A stretch of DNA of 64,000 bases, taken from NCBI RefSeq assembly GCF_009905375.1, contig NC_133657.1, positions 42,892,192 to 42,956,191 of the forward strand, written 5' to 3'. The stretch's first letter is position 1; each line of letters starts with the position of its first letter. The notes under the pieces are model-generated. The model saw nothing but the letters and a program-made list of their open reading frames with translations. It was not told the DNA's origin and made no database searches. The translations under genes were made by a program, and so were the position numbers. The stretch is from Apium graveolens (lineage: Eukaryota > Streptophyta > Magnoliopsida > Apiales > Apiaceae). This document shows, piece by piece, positions 22,102 through 35,398 of this stretch.

Positions 22102-23147
22102 TTAAGGGGTTTCAAGCACATAAACGCAACGGAAACGATGTAACATTAAATTAAAACCAGAATAAAATCGAAAACCTATGCAGGATCCGTGCAAAAATAG
22201 ATATTTAATTCGTAGTAACAATATTTACCTTAAAGAAGCTTTAAGAGTTTATTAATGGAGGATTATTGGAGTTCCAAACCTTAATGAATCACCACGTATC
22301 CCGCATTCGCGATATACGCTCTACGATATCTAGTATTACATCATTTCTACCCAAATAATAATAATTCAATCGGTGATCGATATAAACTTTCGTGAATAAT
22401 GTACAATGTAATATAAACCCTTTAACTACATATTATAGATTAAACTAGAGTCATGTAATGTATCATCCTCATCAATATTTAATCCGGATTTCCGTGATCA
22501 ATGAGTAGACTATCATATCAAATCAACATTTGAGTGTGGCCACGCATTTCATAGTCCAGCTCACGCAAGAGGCCAATAATATCACTCCTAAAATTAGGAA
22601 GGTTGAATCCTTTCTAGATCATTCATATTTCTCATACGATTCATAATATACCTGAAATACACTTTTATCATTACCTAGTGAAAGGTAACTTTTAAAATAA
22701 TCAAAGTACATTTATCACAGTGAGAATTACTTATGACACAACAGACATGTAGAATCTCACATTGGGTATGTCCAGCACCATGTATATTTACATCTGCTTG
22801 GGTTTTTGACTTTAGTATCACTATACCTATGATCAATGAGATGTGATCATCAATCAACAAACACACTAGTCTTAATGCATTATTATTGTCCCTTAATAAT
22901 AATACTCGACTAGGGACCTTTAGGAATATTGATATTATTCTCATAACCTCATTTATAAATCACGTACTTAGAGATATAGAATTCACATATCATATTCCAA
23001 AGACATTTATTAATCTAACATTTATATCACAGTAAATTAAGAATTAATAAATTATAAAAGGAATAATCGATAGAACATAAATATTAATAATCCAAATGTC
23101 TTAAACTAAAACATCATAGTGTTTTCTCTAGGGCACAAACACTAACA
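22102..23147 (-). repeat. copia 3' LTR (1046 bp)
   Basis: The minus strand starts TGTTAGTGTTTGTGCCC at 23147. The end near 22102 (GAAACCCCTTA) matches the 5' LTR end at 51319 (GAAACCCTTCA). The first 170 bases from 22102 match 51319-51490. Confidence 0.85.
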
Positions 23148-23162
23148 ATCTCCCACTTGCAC
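23148..23162 (-). other. copia polypurine tract
   Basis: GCAAGTGGGAGAT on the minus strand lies directly before the 3' LTR start TGTTAGTG. Confidence 0.8.
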
Positions 23163-23289
23163 TAGAGCCAATCACCCATGTATCTAATACTCATGGAACT
23201 AGTATGACCATCGTGCTTCTGCTGTGACAAAGCCTTAGTCAGTGGGTATGCAACACCATCATTACTATGCACTTTATATTTATATCACC

Positions 23290-24576
23290 TTGATCATTAA
23301 TCTCATTAATAAGGTGATATCGCTTAAGGACATGACTAAATAGTCTCCTTGGCTGTTTCGAAAGCATCAATATATTCGGCTTCCATTATAGAATCATCAA
23401 TGTTCTTGCTGTGAACTATTCCAGCTAACATCACTTATATTTAGACAAAACACAAAATAGACATAAACACACAACCATCCTTGTCTGTCCAAAAATTAGG
23501 TTCGGAAACTAGCATCAGTGTAATCGTTTACAACTAGTTCCCTATCTTCTCCATACACCAAAAATAAATATTTAGTCCTCGTTAAGTACTTAAGAATATT
23601 CTTGAAAACTATCCAGTGACCCTCACCTGGACTAGATTGGTATCTGATCGTCATGATCAAAGCATACAAAACATCAGGATAAATACATATCATTGTACAA
23701 ATTATAGATCCAATTGCTGACGCATATGGAACTTTCTAAAACGGCCCTTATCATCATCTAATGATTTAGGGGGAAATTATCTTTTAAGATCACTCGCCTA
23801 TGAGACATCGAAATATATCATTTATTTGTCTCTTGCATCCTAAAATGATGTAATACTTTATCAATGTATGTACTCCAACTAAGTCGATTAATCTCTTCAA
23901 TCTATCTCTATTGATCTTGATCCCTAATATATAGGTAGCATCGCCTAAGTCTTTCATCAAGAAACTATTTCTCGACCAAGTCTTAATAGCCTGTAGAGAA
24001 TGTATTTCATTCCATATCCTTTATATGTCATCTACATATAATAATAGGAATGTCACATGGCTCTCACTAACCTTCTTGTAAACACACGGTTCATATTCAT
24101 TTTGAATAAAGCCAAACTCTTTGACTGTTTCTTCAAAATGAATATTTCATCTCCTTGAGGCTTGCTTCAATCTATAAATAGATAAAAAAACTTATAGACC
24201 ATCTTAGCAAACATTGGATCGATAAAACCCTCAGGTTGTTTCATATATACATCCTCTTCAAGGCTCCCATATAAGAAAGCGGTTTTGACATCCATTTTCC
24301 AAATCTCGTAGTCAAAGTAAGCAGCTATTGCTAGCAAAATCCTGATGGACGTGACCACAGTAATTGGTGAAAATATCTCATCATAGTCTATACCATGAAT
24401 TTGTTTTAAATCTTTTGCCAATGGTCACGCCTTTTAGGTCTATACTTTACCATCCACGTCAGTTTTCTTCTTGAAAACCCCCTTGCACCCTATAGGTTTT
24501 ACCCGTTCGAGTGGATCAACTAAAGTCACTACTTTATTTTAATACATGGATTCCATCTCGGATTTCATGGCCTCCA
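23290..24576 (-). pseudogene. pol: copia reverse transcriptase and RNase H remnant
   Basis: Recognisable pieces are RT at 24167-24421 (HGIDYDEIFSPITV, then WKMDVKTAFLYGSLEEDVYM) and the RT-RNase H connection at 23496-23693 (GEGHWIVFKNILKYL, then NDYTDASF). The RNase H end with MEAEYIDAFETAKET lies near 23350-23400. Pieces are in different frames with stops between. The upstream RT sequence lies on the other side of the nested LTR (47218 onward). Confidence 0.85.
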
Positions 24577-27500
24577 TATGATATCCCGTATTTTCAGAAT
24601 TATTATTATTATTATTATTTTAATATATTTATGTGATTTTCTGATTTGGAAGGAGTAAAATGGTGGATATTTTATTCATGCTTAATGAGTTCCTGTTATT
24701 AAATGGCTTAATATGCTAATTGATAGTTGGCGTCAAATATTTTTGTCAGTATTGTGAAAGTATTTAAATACTTTTACTATTTTCAAATTTTATCTGAAAG
24801 CCGATCGCTTTATCGATATCGGTAAAACTGAGTTTATTTCCTAGTCTTGGGGATCGAGTGGATATTTTACTCGCCTCAATATTTTTCTGTGTCAGAAATA
24901 TTATTTGATATTTTAACCGTGTTCACCCGGGAATAGGGTGAGATTTAAAAATATTAAAAATTATAATTTACGGCTATTTTGGTACGTGCTATGTGTCATG
25001 CCATGATTTAACACGCAGTGAATTATGTGTGGTCCTGTAAGCACCAGAGTATTTTTTGGCTACTCATTACGTGTTTAAAATACATTGATATGAATTATAC
25101 ATGATCTGGACGCGTATCAAAGTGCGTTTTTATCGAGGTACTTGTTTTATCTTGTTTTTTTTTTGCGGTTGCATGCATTATATGTGTTTTTGGGATTTTC
25201 CAATTAATTTAGGGAGTATTTCTGTTTCTAAAAAATCAACGTACCGCGACCCTACCGGGTCGTCAAAGGCCACGAAATTCATATTTTCATTTTTATAAAA
25301 TCATGCATATTTCAAAGTTTGATTATTTTTGTGCTCTTAAATTATTCATAATTTTGGGGAATTTTGGCATTAATATTGTATTTATTTAAAGATATTATTT
25401 ATTGTTAAAAACATTATTCCCCATAATTATTATTTTTGGGCTTAATTATTGTTATTTAGGGATAAAATACCCTTAATTAATTTTAGGGATACAATTTTTT
25501 GTAATTATAAATAGTTGTTTGTATTTATCTTATTTTCATAATTATCCAAAATTACAGATAATTACAAAATTTCAGGATAAGGTTGAGAGAGTTTAATTTG
25601 TTCTTGATCTTTGGTGGATGATTCCAAAGGCTGTAGTAATCCAATCTTAACGTTCTAGTAACCCATTTGAAGCTCTCAGCGAGCTCTTTCTTTTAACACC
25701 AACATCGTTGCATAAGGTTGATTATTGGTTAAATTCGATTTTAGTGTTCTTGAGCTCGAATTAGGTTCATGAATTTTTAAGGGTTTTTGATTCATTTTTT
25801 TGTTATGCATAGCTTTATCATGATTTAGGGACTCGAATTATACTAACTTAGTAGTCATTTTATTTGTGGATAGTTATGGTCGAGTTCTTTTTTTTTCCAT
25901 TTTAATTTCAATTTTTCCGAATTAATTGCTTATGAGTCGATGCTATTATTGATTATAGTAGATTATACGTGATACCAGCTTTATTTTGATATATGAAGTT
26001 TGATTTTTAGTTTCGAAATAGCGATGTTCATGTCCGTAGGAATCCTTGTCGGTTTTGATGGTGAAATCGTCGGAATCGACGATGTAGCCGTATTTTCTTG
26101 TTGCTGCTGTATTTATTGCATTTATGGAGATGTGTTGTATGGATTTAGGTTGAAAACCGAACCGATCAGCATTGTTTGGGGCTAGAATCCGACTCGTCGG
26201 ACGTCAGAGAAACCGCCGGAAAACTGGGCTCAACCCATAATCTGGTCGGTGTTCATCCCGACCCGGATGGGTTTGGGTGACCCGGTCCCGACCCATTTCA
26301 TTTTAATTCAAACCTGGTTTCGATCTTTAAAATCCTAATTCCCCCAATTCAATTCTGTTTGTACAGAATTTTTATTTTAAAATAAATCAAAACTCTTATT
26401 TAAATTCAAAAAATTATTTTCAATTCCAAAATTAACTGAGTTAATTTTTTTTAAAAATTAACTGAATTATTTTAAAATTCCAAAAATTATTTTCTTTTAT
26501 TATTTTCAAAAATCCAAATTTGGTATAATTATTTATAATTTATTTTAATTAATTGTTTATAAATTTAATTGATTGATTAATTTATTTAATCGATTCATTT
26601 TATTTATAAATAGTTAAATAAAATATAATTATTTATAATTATTTCAAATAATACCTGAAAACTATTTTGAGCCTTCAAAATTTTTATTTAAGTATTTAAT
26701 AATCAATTAATATTATTATTAATTGATTTTTCTTATTTTATTCATAATAAATAGACCGTTCATCCGTTTAATACGAAACGAACACGTCTTGACTCAGAAA
26801 AATATTCTGCTTCTATAAAAAATACTTTCGAGATACAAATCCTTTTTTTTCAAAAGGTCGCTTGTTTTGCAAATCGATTCTGAGTCGCGTATTTATCGAA
26901 AAGTCGTATTTTGACTTGATTTCAGTTTTAAACATACCGAGTTGAATCTTTTGACGAATTGAGTCATATGTGACATGAATTATGTGATATGTGAGTTATA
27001 TGTTTACGTGCTATATGAATGACATGCGTACGTGGGGTCAAAAGTCTTGTGTTTGACTGTTTTATTTATGTGTGGGCTATTGTATGGGTAAACGATAGGG
27101 GTTTGACGCGCAATTCGTTGATTAATTATCGTTTGTACGATTTGTGATATTTTAATTATAGATATGGGTCAATCGAGACAATCAAAACCAGACGTTGGAT
27201 GATGGGTAAAATGGAATGGATCAAGAGTACAGTGGAGAAGTAACGTATATCTGGCTTCTAAAAATCACAGAAACAACATATCAGTGAAATATTGGGATAA
27301 AAGATGGTGATTCCCTGAGATGTCAGAATGAGGGATTGTGTTATTGTGGGTGTGCCTAACTGCTAAAAATCAAAGGCAAGTTTTCTACGCTATTCGAATT
27401 CCAGAATAGTTCATCATTTTACGTATCAAACTGTTTAAGATTACGCAAGTATTCTTCTCTATTCCCACTTTAGAATAGATAAATATTTTACGTAGACTGA

Positions 27501-27947
27501 GTTAAATGTTTATCATGCAAGTATTCTTCTGCTATTTTAGGTTCAGAATAGTTAAATATTTTTACTTATCCAGATTCCGGATTTATAAATGTTGTATACT
27601 TTGAGACTAAAATAGTTTTGTTGCGAGTATTCCTGCCAAGTGAAAAAGGGGATAAAATTTATAAGGGTGTCAATTATTATGACCCCTTTCAATAAAAGAT
27701 TTTAAGGTTGGATGGTTGCATAAGAGGCCGTGATGGCGGTCCAGTGTGAGCCATGTACTATACTTGACTATAATACCTAGCTAGGCCAATTTATACCTTG
27801 GGTGCCCCTTTTGTTTAGTTGAATATTCTTCGGCATACTGGTGTTGCTCCGCGGCTGACCACCGATGACAACACACTGTTGTTCGAGGATTCCAATCTAA
27901 ATTTATTATATTATTTTCGATAATAATATAATAAGTGATTTATCAAG

Positions 27948-29258
27948 TATTAGGTCCCAATATGTTTGTAGAAGGGGGGTTGAATACAAACTATACCGTT
28001 TAATCGAATTTAATGCGAAATAAAAACTTGAAACAAAATTCAAGTTAAATAAAACTATTATTAAACTTGAAAGGTGTTACAACAACGGTATCGTTTACAA
28101 GGGATTAAACTCAAATAAATTATCACAAATCTAGAATAAATCCGACATGAACTTTTTCTATTTTTGTAATAAAAAGATCAAATGCTAAAAGCAATTTGAG
28201 ATTAAGTTCTAGGGATTTTGATCCACTAGATAGTTACACAAGAACAAGAGAATGATTTCTAGTGGTTTGGATTTAACTTGAATAACTAGAAATTAATGGT
28301 CTTGAAATTTGCAGTTGCAGATGAAATATTTTTGGGTGGCTGCTTCTGTGTTCTTGGTTGGTTGAAGATGATTGAATAAATCTGCTACTTCTGTCTTTTA
28401 TAATTCAATCAACAGAATCCACTTGAACTGGCATGACAATCCCATAACTGGTAGAACTTTCGGTGAGACAATCTGTTGTACTACCATGACAATCGATAGG
28501 ACTATCTCCTGAACTAGCAAGACAATCGGCATGACAATTGATTGAACTAGCAAGACAATCCTATAGCTGGTAGAACTTTCGGTATGACAATCAATTTGAA
28601 CTAGCATGACTTTCGGTATGACAATCTGATTGTCATACCAGTTCAATTGATTGTCATGCTGAATTAATATTGAATATAAATTCAAAATCAATTCTGAAAA
28701 TTCTTAATATTAATTCAGAATTAATTAATCAATTAATTCAATTAATCAATAAATTAATCTTTGCAGATATAATTTATTTTCTTAATTAAATTATATGACT
28801 TATTTAATTAATAGAGAATTAGTACTACTCTTGAATAACAACCACTCTTCTGAAAATCACTGAAAATTATGAATCAATTCCACCACTTTAATATTGACAC
28901 TCGATGTACTGTCTGGTTCATGAGTGACTAACTTCCGTGATGTTTCTTCATGTCTTGACTTTGATAACTTGATTTTCTTCAGATTAAATCCCCGTAACTA
29001 TTTGATACCTGACAAGATCTCTGTCACTTGATTAAATCCACAATCTTGATTTATATCACTGAGGCTTGATCAATTTCTTGAACTTCTTCCAGTGAAGTAA
29101 TTCCTCAAGTCTGTAGATGAACCTTATTTCTGAAACCTTTGACAGATGTTACTTTGTGAGATCTCTTTGACGGTAGATCCACTATTTACTTGTTATATTC
29201 TTATTTGAGTTGAGTTAAATCCTCGAATAAATAAATAGGCTATGACATATGCCTTTCA
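27948..29258 (-). repeat. SIRE-B 3' LTR (1311 bp)
   Basis: The minus strand starts TGAAAGGCATATGTC at 29258. The end at 27948 reads ...GGGACCTAATA instead of CTAACA as in the other LTR, a change of the terminal CA. The region 28430-28660 contains many copies of a CATGACAATC-like motif, in both orientations near its end. Confidence 0.88.
28430..28660. repeat. CATGACAATC motif cluster in SIRE-B LTR
   Basis: About ten imperfect copies of (G/C)(C/T)ATGACAATC alternate with GAACTAGCAAG and GGTAGAACTTTCGG spacers. The last two copies are inverted (GATTGTCAT). The same cluster is at 34495-34730 in the other LTR. Confidence 0.7.
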
Positions 29259-29271
29259 ATCTCCCCTTATT
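29259..29271 (-). other. SIRE-B polypurine tract
   Basis: AATAAGGGGAGAT on the minus strand directly abuts the 3' LTR start TGAAAGGC. Further CTCCCCCT tracts on the plus strand at about 29491, 29637 and 29683 look like extra PPT copies. Confidence 0.82.
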
Positions 29272-31454
29272 TGTTTGTTAGACAATAACAACAAATACCT
29301 AGAGGATAACTCAACTAACAAATAAGAAAAAGATGTAAACAAAAATGCAAAGTAAATAGCAGAAAAGTTCTGGATAATATTTAACATTTTCCAGATTCCA
29401 AATAGATGTTCCTCTAGACTGAACATATCTTCAAGTAGTTTCATCTTCTTTTGTACAACCACATTTCCTGATGAGAAGCGCATATCTTTCTTGCTTCTCC
29501 CCCTATGAGAATCAACTGTTTAAAGGAGATCACCTTGTGTTTACCACCTCTCCCGTACAATAGGAATCGTAGTTACAAACAACAATGGTGTGGTGTAGTG
29601 TACATGTGCTTTACCTTTTTCTTCCTCCCTGCTATTTCTCCCCCTTAGTTGAGGAATCCTCCAAACTATTACTTAAGCTTTTATCTCCCCCTTAGAGAAG
29701 GAATGTATGCTGTTGTCTGAAGGAGTTCTCATAGTCCACTTGGTTGGAAAAGAAATAACAAGTAGTTTCCCTTTCTTCCTCACTGTGAGTGTGTGATTCT
29801 ATTTAGTGTACCTCACATGTTTTTCACTCTTCTCTCCACTTGTGTTTACACTCATTCTCACAAGTGTATCACTCCTCTCATAGCTCCAAAATCCAGCTGT
29901 ACCTGCAAGGAAAATCACCTTAGCCATCCTCAAGGAGGTCACAGGGGGTGCAATGGGAGTTCGCAAATCCCCATCCTCGTTAGACTCGTCAGATGAATCT
30001 GAGTCATAATCTACAAGTTGCTAGTTTCCCTTTTAGGGTTCCAGATTTTAATTCTGGGAAGGTAAACAATGATCCAACAAATTTAGCATAAAGATCAAAG
30101 TTCCCTTCTAATGTCTGTGAAGACATTTCCTTGTGACTCATCAGGTAATATTTGAATCATTGTCAACAAGTTGCCGATCTGCGCCTATGTCAGATCCACT
30201 ATCCGCAGATGCATCCAGGGGATTTAAGCCTGGGGAGGTAGACACTGACCACTGACATATGGCTTTTGGATCAGTATCCTCTCCTAACACCTGTAAAGGC
30301 AATTGGTCCATTAAAGAACCTTGAACAATCAAATATGACCTTAAAATGGTCGAAACTCTTATTTCCGTCAACTCCTCCTTTGTGTGTGTAACCTTTCCTT
30401 GTGCATCAAGAATTGTTTATATTTGAGGTGGTGACACTACATTGGATACCCTGGCCGACATGCAAATTTCAATAGATGCACCATGTTGAGAGGATGAGCC
30501 TAGTAACTATTTTTGTGCCTTTCCAGCCATTACATCTTTTTGAGAAGATGTATGGGGGCTAGCAGTTGTCTCGGTTTAAATACTACTCATCTTTGTAGGA
30601 GACAGAGCTGCTGGGTTGACTTCAGAACCTTCCTTATGTGGTGCACTAAGGCACTATCTCCCTCACGCTCATTCATACTACATTTTAGTGGTAAGAGAGT
30701 GTTGGTTGGTTATATTTCTGTGTTTGTCTTTACAGTCTGGGATAGATGTTGTGGGTTTTCAACCTCATGACTGTCAATGAAAGAAGGCCATTAGAGGCTG
30801 AACCTATATCACAGAACATATGGCAATAGAGATAAAATGTACTTAAGATCTATAATGAATGAAAATCATACATTTACTCTTTTCAGAGAAATGATGTACA
30901 ATAGTGATTTCAAAAGATTTTAAAATGAAATAAGGAATCACTAATGTAGAAAGAAGTTTGATTTTCTCTTAAAACTATTCGAGTGCACAAGTCTGTTTTT
31001 ATGCCTAAAAAGATAAATGATTTGATAATACACAGACTAATGACCTAGCAGTATTAAGAAGAGAAAGAAAGATTTTGACTTTCAATATGAATGAGTTTTT
31101 GTTAAAGCATTGATCACTTAGGGTAAAGTCTAAGTAATTCTCATTCATGTCAAAAGCTCACAATTATCTGTGACATAATATTAACAATATATCATGGACT
31201 GATACTTGTCAAGTACTTTAGATACCAATAATTATGTTGCATCTTATTTTAATATAATTAATTAAAAAAAATTAAAAATTAAAAAAAAATCAATGAATTA
31301 AATACCAAATATCTATCAAAGAGATATCAGCATTCAATTTCATATATCATACAATTGTTAACTCCTAACAACTGTAATATCTCAAACAATATTTACAATT
31401 ACAGAAAGTACAAATAAAACTTATATTAATATAGCAAATACAAAAAATATTTAC
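29272..31454 (-). other. non-coding 3' region of SIRE-B
   Basis: This fills the place where integrase, RT and RNase H should be. Two loosely repeated blocks (around 29990-30120 and 30140-30330, each with a TCAGAT / GTCATAAT / ACAAGTTGC-like stretch) and a 76-codon minus frame (30141-30371) may be remnants of the 3' extra ORF of SIRE elements, but I cannot recognise a domain. The rest is AT-rich. Confidence 0.4.
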
Positions 31455-31640
31455 AAGTTCAATGATAACATTACCACCTTGCAAACAGCCATATCCCTGA
31501 GTTAAACCTTTGATGTTATCTTCAAAGGTAACCACTGGGCCAGCTTTCTCAACCACATTTGATAGCAGGGCTCTATCTCCGGTCATATGTCTTGACGATC
31601 CGGTGTCAAGAATCCACACTGCCGGTTCCACCTATTTAAT
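31455..31640 (-). pseudogene. pol: SIRE-B protease fragment
   Basis: WILDTGSSRHMTGDRALLSN is the copia aspartic protease active-site region (DTGS). It continues about 35 residues (GPVVTFEDNIKGLTQGYG) and then breaks off. It lies downstream of gag in another frame. Nothing of integrase follows. Confidence 0.85.
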
Positions 31641-31659
31641 GCCCTGTAATATAAATAGA

Positions 31660-33921
31660 TTAAACCTTCTTCGGAACCCAAACTTGGTTAGGTCCGGCAT
31701 ACTTGTAGAATTGACCTTTGTCAGGCAAAACAACATTCTTAACTTTAATGTTCTCAACTTTCTCAATGACTGGACATTTGACTTTGTAAACAGCCTTAAC
31801 AAATTTCTGTTTAGGCTTAGGCACAAATGTCTCCTTTCTAGCCTTAGGAGGACTAGTAGTCTTAGACCTATCATGCTTTCTATTATTCATATGCTGACGA
31901 GGAGTAGTCTTATTACTAGAAACATGCTTACCATTAAAATATGCATACATCAAATTAAAGGCACAAGATATACAATTAGGAACACCACATACTTTATGAG
32001 AGGGATTAACAACAGGCAAATTATGCATGGTAGCCATGGCATTTTTGTTATCCAACTCATGTGTGTCTGATTTAGTCTCAGTTGCTTTCACAACTTTGAC
32101 TGGAACCTTTGACACACTTGGCTTGGAAATAGCCTTCTCATTAGCACAATCTTCAGCACGTATTTCTTCTTGAATAATAAAGGAGGTCTCATCAAATGGT
32201 TTAGCAATTGATCCTTTATAGAAGGGTTTATCAACACCCTTAAGCACACGTGGTACTTCCCTACCTTTAACACAGACATGAGGAGGGGAGTTTATGCCTA
32301 ATTCTCCAATAGCAGCATTGTAATCAAAACATATTCCAGATGTTTGATTAATAGCTTGCTTACTGTAGAACTCTTTAGCCTTCGAACAAGAATTAAAGTA
32401 AGCTTTAACCTTAGTCTCAAGACCAGTGATCTTGTCTTTGAGAATAGTTTCGATATGTCTATAACAGTTAACTCTATTCTCTAGAAAAGATGCTTGTTCT
32501 TTTAATTTGTCTTGATTAATGTGCACAAGTCTTAATTTGTTGACCTCTTTCTCAAGGTCTTTGATCTGCTGACTTAACTGTTCATTATCACGACGAGCAC
32601 AATCTAAGGAACCTCCTAGATGATAGACTAATTCAGCATCAGTAAATTTTACCTCTTTTCTTGATGATGAAGTATTTTCATCAATAGCCATAAAAGCAAG
32701 ATTCCCAACTTCTTCATCTTCACTATCAGTATCATCCCAACTTCTTCCCTTTTCCAGATAAGCCCTTTCAGAGTTACTCTTCTGATTTGAATCATAAGAG
32801 TTCTTCCTTACTTGCTTTGGCTTCCTGCATTCTGTGGCAAAGTGTCCCAACTCATTGCAGTTAAAGCATCGAATGGTGCTCCGATCAACCATCCCTGTTT
32901 TGTATCCACCACTGCTGGTATTTGAGGATGAAAATCCACCTTTCTGGAATCTGTTGTAGTTGGACTTGTACTTGAACTTGGGATTTCTCATGAATCTGAC
33001 ATTGGAGAATCTCTTGACAATCTGGGCCATTGACTCATCTTCCAATTGCTTCAGCTCTTCCAAGGAGTAAAACTCTTCACCGGATTGATTTGTAGTAGGA
33101 GGATCATATTCTGCTACTAACACATTTTCCTCAGCCTTGGAAGACTATACCATTCTCTCTGACTGTTGAGATTGTTGTTCTTGTTGTTGACCTTCAGCTA
33201 CTAGAGCAGTAGACGTGCTGACCACTCTACCTTTCCCGCAGACTTCCTCCTGTTGAATCTGTTCCAATTCATAGGTTTTTAACACACCATAGAGTCTATC
33301 CAAAGAAATCTCACTCAGATCTCTAGCTTCTCTTATGGCAGTGATTCTATGTTCAAGATGAGTTGGCAGTGTTAAAAGGAACTTTTTGTTGATCTCCCTG
33401 ATTGAATAATATTTTCCATTTACGTTTAGGTTGTTGATCAATGCATTGTACCTCTCGAACACTTCAGTAATTCCTTCTCCTGGATTGGATTTAAAATTTT
33501 CATATTCAGATGTTAGGATCTCTAACTTGTTCTCCCTAACTTCCTCTGTGCCTTCATTAATCACCTCAATAGTTTCCCAGATGTGTTTGGAATTTTTACA
33601 GTTCATCACATGTCTGTTCATCAAGGAATCAAGGGAATCAACTAAAATTAATTGTAGGCTGGCATCCAAGGAGGCTTCTTCCTTTTCAGCAGGAGTAAAA
33701 TCCTCAGGCTCTTTTGCATAGGTTCTAGCTTTGGTAATTACAACACCATCTTCTATCACCCTTGGTTCAATAACCATCGGAATTTTTGGACCCTTCTTTA
33801 ACAAGTTCAGATATTTGAGATTTGCAACTTGTAAAAACAAGAGCATCTTCTTCTTTCACATAATATAATTTTCTTTATCAAATAGTGGAATTTTAACGGT
33901 TCCAACTTTTTGTGAAGTCAT
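31660..33921 (-). pseudogene. gag: SIRE-B gag with in-frame stops
   Basis: The ATG at 33921 (MTSQKVGTVKIPLFDKENYI) fits a SIRE Gag start. A TGA soon follows where relatives have Trp, and a TAG near 33143 interrupts the same frame, which otherwise runs to 31660. It has a UBN2-like core (33200-33650), the CCHC knuckle CFNCNELGHFATEC near 32850, acidic and coiled-coil stretches at 32400-32700, a Cys-containing segment CGVPNCISCAF near 31980, and a C-terminus ending VWVPKKV. Two stops in an otherwise clean frame of about 750 codons indicate recent loss. Confidence 0.85.
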
Positions 33922-34003
33922 TATGAATTTTTTGAATAAATAAAAATTAAGGAGTTGAAAAATCATAAAAGTCTAGGATCTTGATTTGTTCGTTAATCAG
34001 AAG

Positions 34004-34015
34004 GCTCTGCTACCA
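34004..34015 (-). other. SIRE-B primer binding site
   Basis: TGGTAGCAGAGC on the minus strand starts two bases after the LTR end (...CCTAACA, 34018). It resembles the initiator Met-tRNA type with one change. Confidence 0.8.
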
Positions 34016-34723
34016 ATTGTTAGGTCTCAATATATTTGTAGAAGGGGGGGTTGAATACAAACTATATCGTTTATTCGAATTTAATGCGGAATAAAAAATT
34101 GAAACAAAATTCAAGTTAAATAAAAGTATTATTAAACTTGAAAGGTGTTACAACAATGGTATCGTTTACAAGGGATTAATCTCAAATAAATTATCACAAA
34201 TCTAGAATAAATTCGACATGAACTTTTTCTATTTTTGTAATAAAAAGATCAAATGCTAAAAGCAATTTGAGATTAAGTTCTAGGGATTTTGATCCGCTAG
34301 ATAGTTACACAAGAACAGGAGTGATTTTTAGTGGTTTGGATTTAGCTTGAATAACTATAAATTAATGGTCTTGAAATTTGCAGTTACGGATGAAATATTT
34401 TTGGGCGGCTGCTTCTGTGTTCTTGGTTGGTTGAAGATGATTGAATGAATCTGCTGCTTCTGTCTTTTATAATTCAATCAACAAAATCCACTTGAACTGG
34501 CATGACAATCCCATAGCTGGTAGAACTTTCGGTGAGACAATCTGTTATACTACCATGACAATCGGTATGACTATCTCCTAAACTAGCAAGACAATCGGCA
34601 TGACAATTGATTGAACTAGAAAGAAAATCCCATAGCTGGTAAAACTTTCGGTATGACAATCAATTTGAACTAGCATGACTTTCGGTATGACAATCTGATT
34701 GTCATACCAGTTCAATTGATTGT

Positions 34724-35273
34724 TGTTATGGATAAAAAACTAATATATATATAATTGCTGTATTTAGTACTAAGGAACGTGAGCTTCAAGGCTCGATTTG
34801 ACTGCTCTTGTGTTTCGTGACTCAATCTGCCTTAACAAGATGCCTACGTACCTTGCTGATTGCCAAGGATCAAGTCAAAAAACGTAGTTCTTGGTTTGTG
34901 GGGTGAGGCCCCTTATATAGATGTTGGGAGTCCTTGAATTGGACTTGGTATAGGAGACCTGGTGGGCAAGTCTCATAATTAGAATGGACTTTGGAGTCCT
35001 AGATAGTAGGAAACTGATTCCTTATCCTTTTAGGTCCCCTTGAGGATAATCTATAAGGATTTATATCCTTATCAGGACTCTTCTCAATAGCTGATTTTTC
35101 CCTTATTAATTAATTATGAAATTAATTAATAATTAGGGCTTTTGGGCCTCTTTTATTCCATCAGACCTGATCTGGTCCATCAGGCTTAACCTTTCTGGTC
35201 TGAATATCATACATCTTCTTATTGGGCCTATCAGCCCATTAATTATAAAATCAGGACTTATTTATCCCTATCA
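34724..35273 (-). repeat. Tat 3' LTR (550 bp)
   Basis: It starts TGATAGGGATAAATAAG on the minus strand at 35273 and ends TTTATCCATAACA at 34724. It matches the 5' LTR except at four sites. Confidence 0.95.
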
Positions 35274-35290
35274 TTTGCCCCCCAACTTTT
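35274..35290 (-). other. Tat polypurine tract
   Basis: AAAAGTTGGGGGGCAAA on the minus strand directly precedes the 3' LTR. Confidence 0.85.
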
Positions 35291-35398
35291 GGGAAACATT
35301 GATTAGGTTTCGCAGAAGTTAAATCTATTCGTTCCCTTTCAGGGTTTCGTTTTTGCGTAAAGTGTGGAGCGACCTACACATTTACAATGAATCTTCCT

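Noticed and set aside
26000..26185. 61-codon frame inside the solo LTR as a host gene
   Set aside because: It is short, without domain or splice context, and inside a non-coding LTR with a target duplication.
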